DNA from: Buttiauxella brennerae ATCC 51605
GTDB taxonomy: Bacteria > Pseudomonadota > Gammaproteobacteria > Enterobacterales > Enterobacteriaceae
Length of the DNA: 64,000 nt
Direction: 5' to 3'
Assembly: GCF_001654925.1 (NCBI RefSeq)
Contig: NZ_LXER01000017.1
Coordinates: forward strand, 455,859-519,858
Shown: one piece after another, positions 41,460 to 50,687 of the stretch
How positions within the stretch are numbered: position 1 is the stretch's first letter
Layout: every line of letters begins with the position of its first letter
Notes under the pieces: model-generated
What the model was told of the DNA's origin: nothing
Databases searched by the model: none
The model's input: only the letters and a program-made list of their open reading frames with translations
Made by a program: the position numbers and the translations under genes

Positions 41460-43288
41460 TGGTGTGTCTCCAGAATCAGTTGCTTCTCTTGGTGACCCAT
41501 CACCAGGCGTACAACACCCTCGCTGATAATGGCTTGCGGGCGGGTTTGCGCATCGAACGCTTGCGTATCGCCAGCCCAAACGGCACTTATTAACAGATGT
41601 GTACCGATATTCAGCGCCCCTTTAAGCAACGGAACTGCCGCACGTTCAGCAAACAGCAAGTTGCTATTCGGAGGCGTCAGGACTTGCTCGCCATTGCGCG
41701 GTTGCGGGCTTAAACAGTAAATAGCGCTGGTATCGGTGGAGGTGGTAAGCAGGCTTTTTGCCTGCGCCATTTGCGCATGTGGCAGTGGGCGATTCGTCAG
41801 GCTAAAGCCCCCTTCCGCACAATCGAGTTCACGGGCCGTTTTCAGGGAATGCACGCGTATTTGCCAGTCGCCCAACGGCAGTAACCAGGTGTCGATGGTG
41901 ACATCGTTCCACGGCTGCCAACGGCTGAAGATCACGCCATCAGCGGTGGTCACTTGCTGGCAATCGCGACGCCCGCGCCAGTAATTATCTTTCTCCGATA
42001 ACAACAGCATGGAATCAGGGGCGGCATGATTGAGCCCAAAACGCCCGCGTTCGATGGTGAAACCGTAGCGCGTGGAGTAGGCAAATTTGCAGTATTTGGC
42101 TTCGGTATTTACGAAGTTATTGAGTTCGAGCTGCCCGGAAGTCAGCATCCATAAATGGTCAGGTTGATGAACCAGAATTTGTGATGCATGGGCAATGCTG
42201 TGGTGGGTTTCACGCGCGGGTAACGGCAATTCCTCGGCCTGCCAGAAATCATCCTGCTCGCCAAGAGCCAGCACCAACATGGTTTTCAGCCCCCAATACG
42301 GCGAACCAGGCGCGTTGTAATCCTCAGCCATAATCAGGTTCGGGTAGCTGTAACCCACGCTTATCACGCCATCGCGGTCAAAAAGCGGTTGTTCTAACCA
42401 CCAGCGCAGGTGGCGCAACACGATGCCTTTCACCACTCCAGGCGAGTACACTTCCAGCCCGGCAAATGCAGCAGCACTCCAGAATGCCGCCTGTGCGAAG
42501 CGATAAGTCAGGCTGCGGCCGAAGGGGATCGCGGAACCATCATCAGCAAAGAAATGGATAAAATCGGTGGCAAACTGCGCGGCGCGTTGGCGTAATTTGT
42601 TACAGCGCGCCGGGTCAACATCGGCCATTAGCTTTGCATAGATAAGCCCATAGAAATGGAAGCCCATCGAAATGTAGTAGTCACGTGGACGGCCCGGGCC
42701 ATCTGAATACCAGCCATCGCCCAGGTAATACGCTTCCATAGCGTCAAAGTGTTTTTCCAGCGCATCGGCATTATTAGGCATGCCGCTTTGATGGAAGCCA
42801 ACCTGAACCAGAATCGGGAAGAAATGCCAGTTGTTGTCTGGAATAGCCTGATTTTCGCTCTGCTTTAGCCACTGCCAGAGGTGATGTTTTTCTTGTTCGT
42901 TAAAGTGTGCCAGCAACGGTTCGTGGGCAACGGCCAGCAATAATCCGTAGGCAGCCATTTCGACAATACGCTGATCGTAAGGCTCAACTTCACCCCAGTA
43001 ATCCGCATGCTCAGGGTTAGTCCCGTTTTTTATCGCCTGAATATAAAAAGAAAATTGTTCCGGTTCATAACCGCCCGCCAGCAGTGGCGTTACGCCCCAC
43101 AGCAAACGAGAGAAAGTTTCCATATTCGCGATCTGTTGCCCGTAATGGGCAGTGAAATTTGCCAGATCAACGCGACTGGTCTCTTTTTTAAAGAATGGTG
43201 AAACGGCATTCAATAATTCATTGACCAGTTTATGAAGATCTCCCCGGTTTTTAAGGGGGTTATTCAGGGTAATATTTTCAGGTTGCAC
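41456..43288 (-). CDS. DUF2264 family protein
   Basis: The 610-residue protein has no signal peptide. It has the DUF2264 pattern: an N-terminal alpha-helical toroid-like half (WGVTPLLAGG, DNNWHFFPILVQVG, DGWYSDGPGRPRDYYISMGFHFYGLIY, GRSLTYRFAQAAFW) and a beta-rich C-terminal half (from about residue 380). The layout recalls polysaccharide lyases, but no catalytic residue is assigned and the family's function is unknown to me. The start is GTG with GGGAGG upstream. It is the first gene of the four-gene operon, divergent from an AraC-type regulator. Confidence 0.82.
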   Translation of the reverse strand: MQPENITLNNPLKNRGDLHKLVNELLNAVSPFFKKETSRVDLANFTAHYGQQIANMETFSRLLWGVTPLLAGGYEPEQFSFYIQAIKNGTNPEHADYWGEVEPYDQRIVEMAAYGLLLAVAHEPLLAHFNEQEKHHLWQWLKQSENQAIPDNNWHFFPILVQVGFHQSGMPNNADALEKHFDAMEAYYLGDGWYSDGPGRPRDYYISMGFHFYGLIYAKLMADVDPARCNKLRQRAAQFATDFIHFFADDGSAIPFGRSLTYRFAQAAFWSAAAFAGLEVYSPGVVKGIVLRHLRWWLEQPLFDRDGVISVGYSYPNLIMAEDYNAPGSPYWGLKTMLVLALGEQDDFWQAEELPLPARETHHSIAHASQILVHQPDHLWMLTSGQLELNNFVNTEAKYCKFAYSTRYGFTIERGRFGLNHAAPDSMLLLSEKDNYWRGRRDCQQVTTADGVIFSRWQPWNDVTIDTWLLPLGDWQIRVHSLKTARELDCAEGGFSLTNRPLPHAQMAQAKSLLTTSTDTSAIYCLSPQPRNGEQVLTPPNSNLLFAERAAVPLLKGALNIGTHLLISAVWAGDTQAFDAQTRPQAIISEGVVRLVMGHQEKQLILETHQ

Positions 43289-43517
43289 AATGTCCTCCCG
43301 CCAGACACGAGAATATTATAAGTTGTTGTTATTCATATTCGTCTTCGCACTGCTTATGTGCGTTGAGGCAAAGAGTAGTCGTTTTTATTGTTTGCTCAGA
43401 GTGAACCTCATCACAAAAATAAACCGTTATTTCATTTTCACTGGATTTTTCTATTTCAGAGGGCAATAAATTACAAATCATGGCGTAAAAACTTAAAATT
43501 GTTGTCCTGGAGGGGAA

Positions 43518-44378
43518 ATGAGCGAACCACAATTAATGGAGCGGATTACGCTTGATAGCCAGGTTATCTCATTTCATCGCCTGCGGGCATCCAGCGCCCA
43601 GTATTATCACTGGCACCAGTGCGTTGAATTTCTATATATTTCAAAAGGATATGGTATCGTTGTGGTGGATAACCAACACTTCACCGCCAGGCCCGGACGG
43701 TTATTTATCTTCCCACCGTTTCGACTTCACAAGGTGCATGTCGAGGCCGGTGACAAGAATCAGTATCACCGCACCGCCATGCACATTGAGCATTCATCCG
43801 TAATCAGTGCGTTGCACAGCTTCCCGCGCCAGCAGGCGCAGTTGTCAGCACTGGCCGCAAGTCATGTTCCCGCTCAGGTTTACGATCTAAGCGCACAGGC
43901 GGAGTTTATGGAGGTGATCCTTGAGCAGTTCGACAAACTCGGCCCCAGCGGGCACACCACCGCCAGCGATGTCGCATTTATGGTGATGCAAATCATGGCC
44001 TTTCTACCCGCACAGCCACAGGAGTTGATAACCCAACAACAAACCGTTTCATCACGCATCATGCAATGGGTGGAAAACAATTACGGCGGCAAGTTTTCAC
44101 TGGATGAACTGGCGCAATCTGTTGGCCTTTCGCGCAGCTACACGTCACGTATTTTTCGCCAGCAAACCGGCGGCAGCATTCATGAATACCTGCTCACCAG
44201 GCGTATTAAGAAAAGTTGCGATCTGTTGCGCACTTCGCCGTTAAGCATTGACGCCATCGCCCAGGAAGTGGGGTTTATCGAGGTAACCTACTTTATTACC
44301 TGTTTTAAGAAAATGATGAGCCAGACACCGTTGCAGTATCGGAAACAGTCACGTGTACAATTAGCGACACAGGCATGA
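43518..44378 (+). CDS. AraC-family transcriptional regulator
   Basis: The 286-residue protein has an N-terminal cupin sensor (YYHWHQCVEFLYISKGYGIVVVDNQ, RPGRLFIFPPFRLHKV) and a C-terminal pair of helix-turn-helix motifs (FSLDELAQSVGLSRSYTSRIFRQQTG and DAIAQEVGFIEVTYFITCFKKMMSQTPLQYR). It is divergent from the DUF2264-MFS-GH88 operon across 229 bp and probably regulates it in response to the imported sugar. Confidence 0.88.
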   Translation: MSEPQLMERITLDSQVISFHRLRASSAQYYHWHQCVEFLYISKGYGIVVVDNQHFTARPGRLFIFPPFRLHKVHVEAGDKNQYHRTAMHIEHSSVISALHSFPRQQAQLSALAASHVPAQVYDLSAQAEFMEVILEQFDKLGPSGHTTASDVAFMVMQIMAFLPAQPQELITQQQTVSSRIMQWVENNYGGKFSLDELAQSVGLSRSYTSRIFRQQTGGSIHEYLLTRRIKKSCDLLRTSPLSIDAIAQEVGFIEVTYFITCFKKMMSQTPLQYRKQSRVQLATQA

Positions 44379-44747
44379 AATATGATCCAACACAAGAAAG
44401 CATCTAAAACAGAAATCATTATTCAGCGATAAATCACAATTCTGATCATTACATTTAATTAATGCCAAATAATCATGAAGTGTAATAATTATTTCATTTG
44501 TTATTTTTAATATTTCGCAGTGAATAAGGCTGTAAATAAGGGTAAAACGGTTGAATTAAGAGTTTTGTTACTAACACAAAAGAGGTATTCTTTTTTTATA
44601 AATCAGACAGGAGAAGGCCTCAAGGGACATGAGAAGTGTTTTATTTCAAATAAAACAGTGACTATCGACTCCGGTAAATAGCATGAGTTTTTCTTTATTA
44701 CCTTTCCCAACCTCAACCTGGCGTTCCGATTCAATAAGGAAACTATA
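44379..44747. other. AT-rich region upstream of ftnB
   Basis: The 369 bp contain no coding frame of note. A CpxR-type box lies at 44532-44546, and an AT-rich stretch (44380-44520) resembles H-NS-bound leader DNA. The ftnB RBS is AAGGAAA-like just before 44748. Confidence 0.5.
44532..44546 (+). promoter_or_regulatory. CpxR-type box upstream of ftnB
   Basis: GTAAA-N5-GTAAA, an exact match to the CpxR consensus, lies about 200 bp upstream of ftnB. A nearly identical 18-base segment recurs upstream of the peptide transporter operon at 53359. Confidence 0.5.
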
Positions 44748-45251
44748 ATGGCAACATCCGGCATGGTTCAGAGACTGAATTTGCAGATTAACCGCGATTT
44801 CTATTCCTCCAATCTCTATTTACGCTTAAGCAGCTGGTGTTCAGAAAAGAGTTTAACAGGCACCGCCACATTTTTAAGAAACCAGGCACAATGCAATGTG
44901 ACGCAAATGATGCGCATATTTAACTTCATGAAACAGGCGGGCGGCACTCCCATTGTGGGGGCAATTGAAGCACCACAAAGCGAATGCAATTCTCTGGAAA
45001 TGCTGTTTGAACAAACCGTAGAAGATCACCAGCAACGCTGCGCGACATTAACCACTTTGACCGCTGAAGCAACCGCGCTGAAAGATTACCCGACGCTGAC
45101 ATTTCTAAAGACCATGGACCAGGAGCAACAAGAAGAAGGTTTGCTGCTCAACACCATTCTCGATGAGGTCCGCAATGCGCATAAAGCCGGGTTATGCATG
45201 AGCCAGACTGACGAACATCTGACTAATTTAGTGAATCATCAGCAGCACTAA
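44748..45251 (+). CDS. ftnB: FtnB, ferritin-like protein
   Basis: The 167-residue protein matches E. coli Ftn[37 protein letters not shown]. The second ferritin helix has [15 protein letters not shown] in place of the metal-binding Glu-x-x-His. It therefore lacks a complete ferroxidase centre, as known for FtnB. A role in iron-sulfur repair or stress iron handling is proposed for the family. It is separated from araF by the inserted uronate cluster. Confidence 0.93.
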   Translation: MATSGMVQRLNLQINRDFYSSNLYLRLSSWCSEKSLTGTATFLRNQAQCNVTQMMRIFNFMKQAGGTPIVGAIEAPQSECNSLEMLFEQTVEDHQQRCATLTTLTAEATALKDYPTLTFLKTMDQEQQEEGLLLNTILDEVRNAHKAGLCMSQTDEHLTNLVNHQQH

Positions 45252-45260
45252 CAACTGATG

Positions 45261-45286
45261 GTCGGGAAGCATTACGCTTACCCGAC
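45261..45286 (+). terminator. Hairpin terminator after ftnB
   Basis: The sequence GTCGGGAAGC (45261-45270) pairs with GCTT-A-CCCGAC (45276-45286) with one bulged A; a short T-rich tract follows. It also resembles a REP half-unit. Confidence 0.6.
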
Positions 45287-45442
45287 TTAACTTTTCCCGC
45301 CCGGCTTATCACAACCCACCCATTGTTAATAAAATGTTATAATCAATTGTTTTTATTGGATTTTAACAAATTCGATCTGTGTCTCAAAGGTATCCCTTAC
45401 ATTCTGTAATGCTAATAGAATGAGTCACAATAAGGGATTGCC

Positions 45443-46786
45443 ATGATTACCATCGAATTTATTGTCATCATTTTATGTTTACTGGTAGGGACGCGTTTTG
45501 GCGGGATGGGGCTTGGTCTCATCAGTGGCATTGGGCTTTTCATCCTCACCTTCATTTTTGGCCTTGAGCCAGGAAAGCCACCGGTTGACGTGATGTTGAC
45601 CATTCTTGCGGTAATCGGTTGTGCGGCCACATTGCAAACCGCAGGTGGCCTGAATGTCATGATGCAGTTCGCCGAGCGCCTGCTGCGTAAACACCCTCAA
45701 CACATCACACTGCTGGCCCCCTTCACCACCTGGATGCTGACGTTCCTGTGCGGCACCGGCCATGTGGTGTACACCATGTTCCCCATTATTGCCGATATCG
45801 CGCTTAAGAAAGGCATTCGCCCGGAACGCCCAATGGCGGTGGCGTCGATTGCTTCGCAAATGGCGATTACGGCGTCGCCGGTTTCCGTGGCTGTGGTGTC
45901 GCTGATTTCGATTATTGCTGCAAACCACGGTATGGGCCACGCCTGGGGCATTCTCGATATTCTGTGCGTTTCAGTGCCCGCCTCACTATTTGGCGTTCTG
46001 ATTGCAGCCCTGTGGAGTTTGCGTCGCGGCAAAGATTTAGAAGACGATGAAGAGTTCCAGGAAAAGCTCAAAGACCCAAAACAGCGCGAATTTATCTACG
46101 GCAGCAGCGAAACGCTGATGAACCAGGTTTTCCCAAAACAGGCGTACTGGTCAACGTGGATTTTCTTCACAGGAATTCTGGTCGTGGTGTTGCTGGGGGC
46201 AATTCCGACGCTGCGCCCGGCGTTTGAGATCAAAGGCTCACTTAAACCGCTGTCGATGAATCTGGTTATTCAGATGATGATGCTGATTGCGGGTGCCGTC
46301 ATGCTGATGGTCTGCAAAGTGAATGCCTCAGCCATTTCAAACGGCGCGGTTTTTAAAGCAGGGATGGTGGCAATTTTCTCGGTATTCGGCGTGGCATGGA
46401 TGAGCGATACCTTCTTCCAGGCGCATCTCGACGAGTTAAAAATGGCGCTCGAAGGCGTGGTGAAAAGCCACCCATGGACTTATGCCATCGTGCTGTTTTT
46501 GGTTTCTAAACTGGTGAACAGCCAGGCGGCAGCATTAACCGCAGTGGCACCGATGGGGCTGATGTTGGGTGTTGAACCGAAGATGCTAATAGCGTTCTTC
46601 CCGGCGTCTTACGGTTACTTTGTTTTGCCGACTTATCCAAGCGATTTGGCGTGCATCGGCTTTGACCGCTCCGGCACCACGAAAATTGGCAAATTCATTA
46701 TTAACCACAGTTTCATTTTGCCTGGTTTGATTGGCGTGAGTTGTGCGTGTGCGGCGAGTTATTTGCTGGTGATGACGTTCTTCTAA
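45443..46786 (+). CDS. DcuA/DcuB-family C4-dicarboxylate transporter
   Basis: The 447-residue membrane protein matches DcuA/DcuB (E. coli DcuB 446 residues): LEPGKPPVDVMLTILAVIG, CGTGHVVYT, RPERPMAVASIASQMAITASPVSVA, VNSQAAALTAVAPMGL and LPTYPSDLACIGFDRSGTT. Members exchange fumarate, aspartate or malate for succinate under anaerobic conditions. It is inserted between ftnB and yecJ relative to E. coli. I did not find a clear FNR site upstream. Confidence 0.88.
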   Translation: MITIEFIVIILCLLVGTRFGGMGLGLISGIGLFILTFIFGLEPGKPPVDVMLTILAVIGCAATLQTAGGLNVMMQFAERLLRKHPQHITLLAPFTTWMLTFLCGTGHVVYTMFPIIADIALKKGIRPERPMAVASIASQMAITASPVSVAVVSLISIIAANHGMGHAWGILDILCVSVPASLFGVLIAALWSLRRGKDLEDDEEFQEKLKDPKQREFIYGSSETLMNQVFPKQAYWSTWIFFTGILVVVLLGAIPTLRPAFEIKGSLKPLSMNLVIQMMMLIAGAVMLMVCKVNASAISNGAVFKAGMVAIFSVFGVAWMSDTFFQAHLDELKMALEGVVKSHPWTYAIVLFLVSKLVNSQAAALTAVAPMGLMLGVEPKMLIAFFPASYGYFVLPTYPSDLACIGFDRSGTTKIGKFIINHSFILPGLIGVSCACAASYLLVMTFF

Positions 46787-46790
46787 TGAC

Positions 46791-46816
46791 AAATCGCCCT
46801 TGAATAAGGGCGATTT
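46791..46816. terminator. Bidirectional terminator between the Dcu-like gene and yecJ
   Basis: A perfect 11-bp stem AAATCGCCCTT / AAGGGCGATTT with a 4-nt loop (46791-46801, 46806-46816), flanked by A and T runs, lies between convergent genes. Confidence 0.85.
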
Positions 46817-46825
46817 ACATTGATA

Positions 46826-47077
46826 TTAATGCGCTTCGCCCTGCGGGGTGAATTTCAACTCAATCAAGCTGATCGCTTTCTGAATTGCGCGGCGGGTCAC
46901 CGGATCCGCTGCTGCCGGATGAGTGGCGAAATCAATGGTCTTTAATTGGTTCGCCATTTTTTCGCGCACTTCAACCGGAGCAATCACATCGATCACATCC
47001 AGAATTTGCTTAATCACTAACTGGCATGCTACCACGTCGGAAACCAGTTCCTGGTCGGCAGATAATTGTTCAGACAT
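46826..47077 (-). CDS. yecJ: YecJ, DUF2766 small protein
   Basis: The start [19 protein letters not shown] gives 83 residues, the E. coli YecJ length, with closely similar sequence ([33 protein letters not shown]). Two adjacent ATG codons follow AGGAGAG; the second is used. The function is unknown. It marks the conserved ftnB-yecJ-azuC-yecR-ftnA backbone. Confidence 0.88.
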   Translation of the reverse strand: MSEQLSADQELVSDVVACQLVIKQILDVIDVIAPVEVREKMANQLKTIDFATHPAAADPVTRRAIQKAISLIELKFTPQGEAH

Positions 47078-47285
47078 CATTTCTCTCCTGTTTCGCAATG
47101 GGCGTCATAGTACTCGTGACGGTGTGTGCGAGGCAATAATCCATTCTGGAAGAAGCCTCGAAAATTGCGCAACAACTTTGCGAATTCACTTAGCCTTCGC
47201 CATTTTGCATGTTATTTAAGTACGCCATTGACTTACCCATTAATCCTGTTAACCTGATCCTGGCTATAAGCCAATGGCGGATACT

Positions 47286-47597
47286 ATGCTTTTTATCGAA
47301 ACGCCCATTTTTACAGAGGATGTCGACACGTTACTTACGGAGGAGGAATACAGGTTGTTTCAGGTATTTCTCACTTTATCGCCGGAAAGTGGTGATCTCA
47401 TTCCACAAACTGGTGGCTTACGTAAGGTGCGCTGGTTGGCGAAAAACAAAGGGAAACGAGGTGGCGTCAGAGTCATCTATTTCCACAAAAATGTCGATAG
47501 CACTATCCGGCTGTTGCTGATTTACCCAAAGGGTATCAAAGACGATCTCAGCGAAACCGAGAAACGCTTTTTGCGGCAAATGAACGAGAGGTGGTAA
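47286..47597 (+). CDS. RelE/HigB-type toxin
   Basis: The 103-residue protein (start MLFIETPIFTEDVDTLLTEEEY) has the RelE-superfamily core PQTGGLRKVRWLAKNKGKRGGVRVIYFH and IRLLLIYPKGIKDDLSETEKRFLRQM. Homologues cleave mRNA at the ribosome. The toxin gene precedes the antitoxin gene directly, the HigBA order. An ATG four codons upstream (47274) has no RBS. The genes are inserted downstream of yecJ. Confidence 0.82.
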   Translation: MLFIETPIFTEDVDTLLTEEEYRLFQVFLTLSPESGDLIPQTGGLRKVRWLAKNKGKRGGVRVIYFHKNVDSTIRLLLIYPKGIKDDLSETEKRFLRQMNERW

Positions 47598-47891
47598 ATG
47601 GATAAGCAATTGTTCGCACGTCTGTCCGAAAGTATGGCGCAGATGAATGAGATGGTAGAAGGTGAACGCGAGCCATCTCGTGTAACGGAAGTGACCGCAA
47701 CTCAGGTCAAAGCCATTCGTCAGGCGACCGGGTTATCGCAGGCGGGGTTTGCCCGCTTAATCTCCGTGAGTGTTGATACGCTGAAAAACTGGGAACAGGG
47801 CCGCCGTGAACCGACTGGCCCTGCCAAAGCTTTGTTGCGTGCAATTGAGAATGACCCCGAGCATGTCATTCTCGCCCTGGCACCACGCTAA
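47598..47891 (+). CDS. XRE-family antitoxin (HigA/NadS-like)
   Basis: The 97-residue protein has a C-terminal helix-turn-helix domain (TATQVKAIRQATGLSQAGFARLISVSVDTLKNWEQGRREP) and an N-terminal helical part. Its ATG follows the toxin stop with no gap. It should neutralise the toxin and repress the operon. Its stop is only 6 bp from the end of the convergent ABC ATPase gene. Confidence 0.85.
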   Translation: MDKQLFARLSESMAQMNEMVEGEREPSRVTEVTATQVKAIRQATGLSQAGFARLISVSVDTLKNWEQGRREPTGPAKALLRAIENDPEHVILALAPR

Positions 47892-47897
47892 AGACTT

Positions 47898-48875
47898 TTA
47901 CTTCCCTTCAAACAACCAGCAGGCCACCCGGTGGCCAGGTGAAATCTCCCGCATCACCGGGGCGTGGCTCTGGCACTTATCCATTGCTCTCGGGCAGCGG
48001 TTACAGAACTTACACCCCGGCCAGTCGCTCATGGCCGTTGGCAACTCACCTTTAATGCCGCCTTGATCCAGCATTTGTACATGCGGGTCAGCAACCGGAA
48101 TAGAGGCCAGCAGTGCCCGCGTGTAGGGGTGCGCAGGTTCGGTATAAAGCGTCTGTGCAGGTGCCTCTTCCACCAGCGCCCCCAGATACATCACACCGAT
48201 ACGGTCTGAGATATGGCGGACCATTGATAAGTCGTGAGCGATAAACAGGTATGTCAGCCCAAGTGCCTGCTGCAAATCCTGCAAAATATTCACCACTTGC
48301 GCCTGCACGGAAACATCCAGTGCCGACAACGGTTCGTCGCACAACACAAATTCCGGGTTGACCGACAACGCACGCGCAATACTGATACGCTGGCGCTGCC
48401 CGCCGCTGAATTCATGCGGGAAGCGGTTCAGGTGCTCAGCTTTCAGCCCGACTTTTTCCAGCAGTTCCAGCGTGCGTGCTTCGCGCTGTGCTTTGCCATA
48501 ACCGTGGATTTTCATCGGCTCGGCAATCAACTGCGCGACCGTCATCCCTGGATTGAGTGACGAGTACGGGTCCTGGAAAATAGCCTGCATACGGCGGCGC
48601 AACGGTTTAAGTTGCTTATCGCTCATTTTGGCAATGTTCTGGCCCGCGAACTCAATTTCACCGTCGGTGATATCAAACAGGCGCAACACGCTGCGGCCGA
48701 GTGTGGATTTCCCACAGCCCGACTCCCCCACCAGCCCGTAGGTTTCCCCCGGATAAATCTCGAAGCTCACGCCATCAACCGCTTTCACCGGTGGCGTTTT
48801 GTTAAACCACCCCTGCTGGCTGTGGAAGTATTTGCGTAACCCGTTCACACGAATTAATGGCTTAACGTCCTGCAT
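47898..48875 (-). CDS. Oligopeptide-type ABC transporter ATPase (DppF/OppF-like)
   Basis: The 325-residue ATPase has Walker [10 protein letters not shown], Walker B FVLCDEPLSALD, signature FSGGQRQR and the C-terminal oligopeptide cysteine cluster (CKFCNRCPRAMDKC) that binds an iron-sulfur cluster in related transporters. It is last in a five-gene transporter operon and overlaps the partner ATPase by 14 bp. Confidence 0.92.
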   Translation of the reverse strand: MQDVKPLIRVNGLRKYFHSQQGWFNKTPPVKAVDGVSFEIYPGETYGLVGESGCGKSTLGRSVLRLFDITDGEIEFAGQNIAKMSDKQLKPLRRRMQAIFQDPYSSLNPGMTVAQLIAEPMKIHGYGKAQREARTLELLEKVGLKAEHLNRFPHEFSGGQRQRISIARALSVNPEFVLCDEPLSALDVSVQAQVVNILQDLQQALGLTYLFIAHDLSMVRHISDRIGVMYLGALVEEAPAQTLYTEPAHPYTRALLASIPVADPHVQMLDQGGIKGELPTAMSDWPGCKFCNRCPRAMDKCQSHAPVMREISPGHRVACWLFEGK

Positions 48876-49845
48876 GGTTCACCTCCGGATCCCATAACCA
48901 GCACATTGCCTGGTGACCTTCGCCGATCTGATGCAACGATGGCAGAGTATTACAACGTGCCATGCGCTGCGGGCAACGCTCGGCAAACGGGCAACCCGGC
49001 GGTGGGTTAAGCAAGCCCGGAGGCGAGCCTTCGATTGGCGACAGGCGAGTGTTTGCCTCACCCTGAATAGGCAATGATGCCAATAAACCACGGGTATACG
49101 GATGTGCCGGGCGATAGAAAATATCTTCCACGCTGCCCTGCTCCATCACCAGCCCGCCGTACATCACCACTACACGCGAACAGACCTGTGCAACCACACC
49201 CAGATCGTGAGTGATAAGCATAATCGCGGTGTCGGTTTGCTGCTGAAGCTGTTTTAGCAGGCGTAAAATCTGCGCCTGAATGGTCACGTCCAGGGCGGTA
49301 GTCGGTTCATCAGCAATCAGCAACGCCGGGTGGCAAGACAGCGCAATGGCTATCATCACACGCTGGCGCATGCCGCCGCTGAACTCATGCGGATACTGGT
49401 TGTAACGCTGTTCTGCGTTGCCAATCCCCACTTGTTGCAGCATGGCGATGGACTTTTCTTTGGCCGCTTTTTTGCTCAGATTCTGGTTACGCACCAGGAT
49501 CTCGCTCATCTGCTTGCCAATAGTCAGCACCGGATTGAGCGCGGTCATCGGATCCTGGAAGATCATCGCAATGTCGTTACCACGAATATGGCGCATTTGC
49601 TCAGGCGTTTTACGCGCTAAATCTTCGCCCATAAAATAGATATGGCCGCCGACTACTTTGCCGTTACTGCCCAGCAATTTAAGCACCGACTTGCAAGTAA
49701 CGCTTTTACCACAGCCTGATTCGCCAACGATCCCCACGATTTCGCCGCGTTGCACCGCAAAGCTCACCCCGCGCACCGCCTTCACTTCCCCTTCGCGGGT
49801 GAAGAAGGAGGTTTGCAGGTTGTCGAATTCCAGTAAATTACTCAT
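48862..49845 (-). CDS. Oligopeptide-type ABC transporter ATPase (DppD/OppD-like)
   Basis: Starting at [15 protein letters not shown] (AGGAG upstream), this 327-residue ATPase has Walker [10 protein letters not shown], signature FSGGMRQR, Walker [13 protein letters not shown] and the C-terminal cluster [14 protein letters not shown]. It pairs with the other ATPase. Its start overlaps the permease stop by 8 bp. Confidence 0.92.
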   Translation of the reverse strand: MSNLLEFDNLQTSFFTREGEVKAVRGVSFAVQRGEIVGIVGESGCGKSVTCKSVLKLLGSNGKVVGGHIYFMGEDLARKTPEQMRHIRGNDIAMIFQDPMTALNPVLTIGKQMSEILVRNQNLSKKAAKEKSIAMLQQVGIGNAEQRYNQYPHEFSGGMRQRVMIAIALSCHPALLIADEPTTALDVTIQAQILRLLKQLQQQTDTAIMLITHDLGVVAQVCSRVVVMYGGLVMEQGSVEDIFYRPAHPYTRGLLASLPIQGEANTRLSPIEGSPPGLLNPPPGCPFAERCPQRMARCNTLPSLHQIGEGHQAMCWLWDPEVNHAGR

Positions 49846-50683
49846 CGCGGTTCGCTCCTGGCTCAAAGGCAGTTCGCAATACGTCGCCCAGCACGTTAAA
49901 ACTCAGCACCGTCAGCAAAATAAGCAGCCCCGGGAACATCGCAAGCCAGGTGGCTTCACCAATAAAGGATTGTGCGTTGTTCAGCATGCTTCCCCATGAG
50001 GCGTTTGGCTGTTGCACACCCAGCCCAAGGAAGCTCAGGGTTGATTCCATCAGAATGGCCGACGCGATATTCAGCGTCGCCGCTACCATAATGGTTGGCA
50101 AAATATTCGGGATAATATGGCGGGCAATGATGATTAATGGGTGCTCCCCACAGGCACGCGCATAAATCACATATTCACGCTCTTTGACCGATAAGGTTTC
50201 CGCACGCACCAGGCGCGACATGCTCATCCACGTCAGCGCACTGATAATCAAAATGATATTGGCGATACCCGGCTTTAAATAAGCATTAAGCACCAGCAGC
50301 AGGAAGAAGGCAGGAATCGACATTAAAATATCGACCACGCGCATCATAATGTTATCGATTCGCCCGCCAAAATAGCCGCTAACCGTACCCACCAGCGTGC
50401 CGATCAAAGTTGAAAATAACATTGCCAGGAAACCGACCATCAACGAAATCTGGCCGCCGTACAAGGCACGGGTGAAGTAGTCTCGCCCGTAGTCATCGGT
50501 GCCAAACCAGTGGCTTGCATCCGGCGGCAATAACCTTGCGGTGAGCGACATCTGGTTTGGATCCCACGGACTGACTGCTGCCAGTAATGCAGCAATGCTG
50601 AAAATGACCAGCACCAGTAATGAGAATTGAGCTGGACGATTACGTTTCAGGCCATGTTTAACTTGTTGCCAACGTCTACTCAT
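49838..50683 (-). CDS. Peptide ABC transporter permease (DppC-like)
   Basis: The 281-residue membrane protein has the DppC N-terminal helix, the NQMSLTARLLPPDASHWFGTDDYGRDYFTRALYGG segment and the EAA-type loop region EYVIYARACGEHPLIIIARHIIPN. It is 4 bp downstream of the partner permease gene. Confidence 0.92.
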   Translation of the reverse strand: MSRRWQQVKHGLKRNRPAQFSLLVLVIFSIAALLAAVSPWDPNQMSLTARLLPPDASHWFGTDDYGRDYFTRALYGGQISLMVGFLAMLFSTLIGTLVGTVSGYFGGRIDNIMMRVVDILMSIPAFFLLLVLNAYLKPGIANIILIISALTWMSMSRLVRAETLSVKEREYVIYARACGEHPLIIIARHIIPNILPTIMVAATLNIASAILMESTLSFLGLGVQQPNASWGSMLNNAQSFIGEATWLAMFPGLLILLTVLSFNVLGDVLRTAFEPGANRDE

Positions 50684-50687
50684 CGTC

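Noticed and set aside
45300..45442. Possible FNR site before the Dcu-like gene
   Set aside because: TTGAT/ATCAA half-sites occur in the AT-rich DNA but not with the 4-base spacing of an FNR site.
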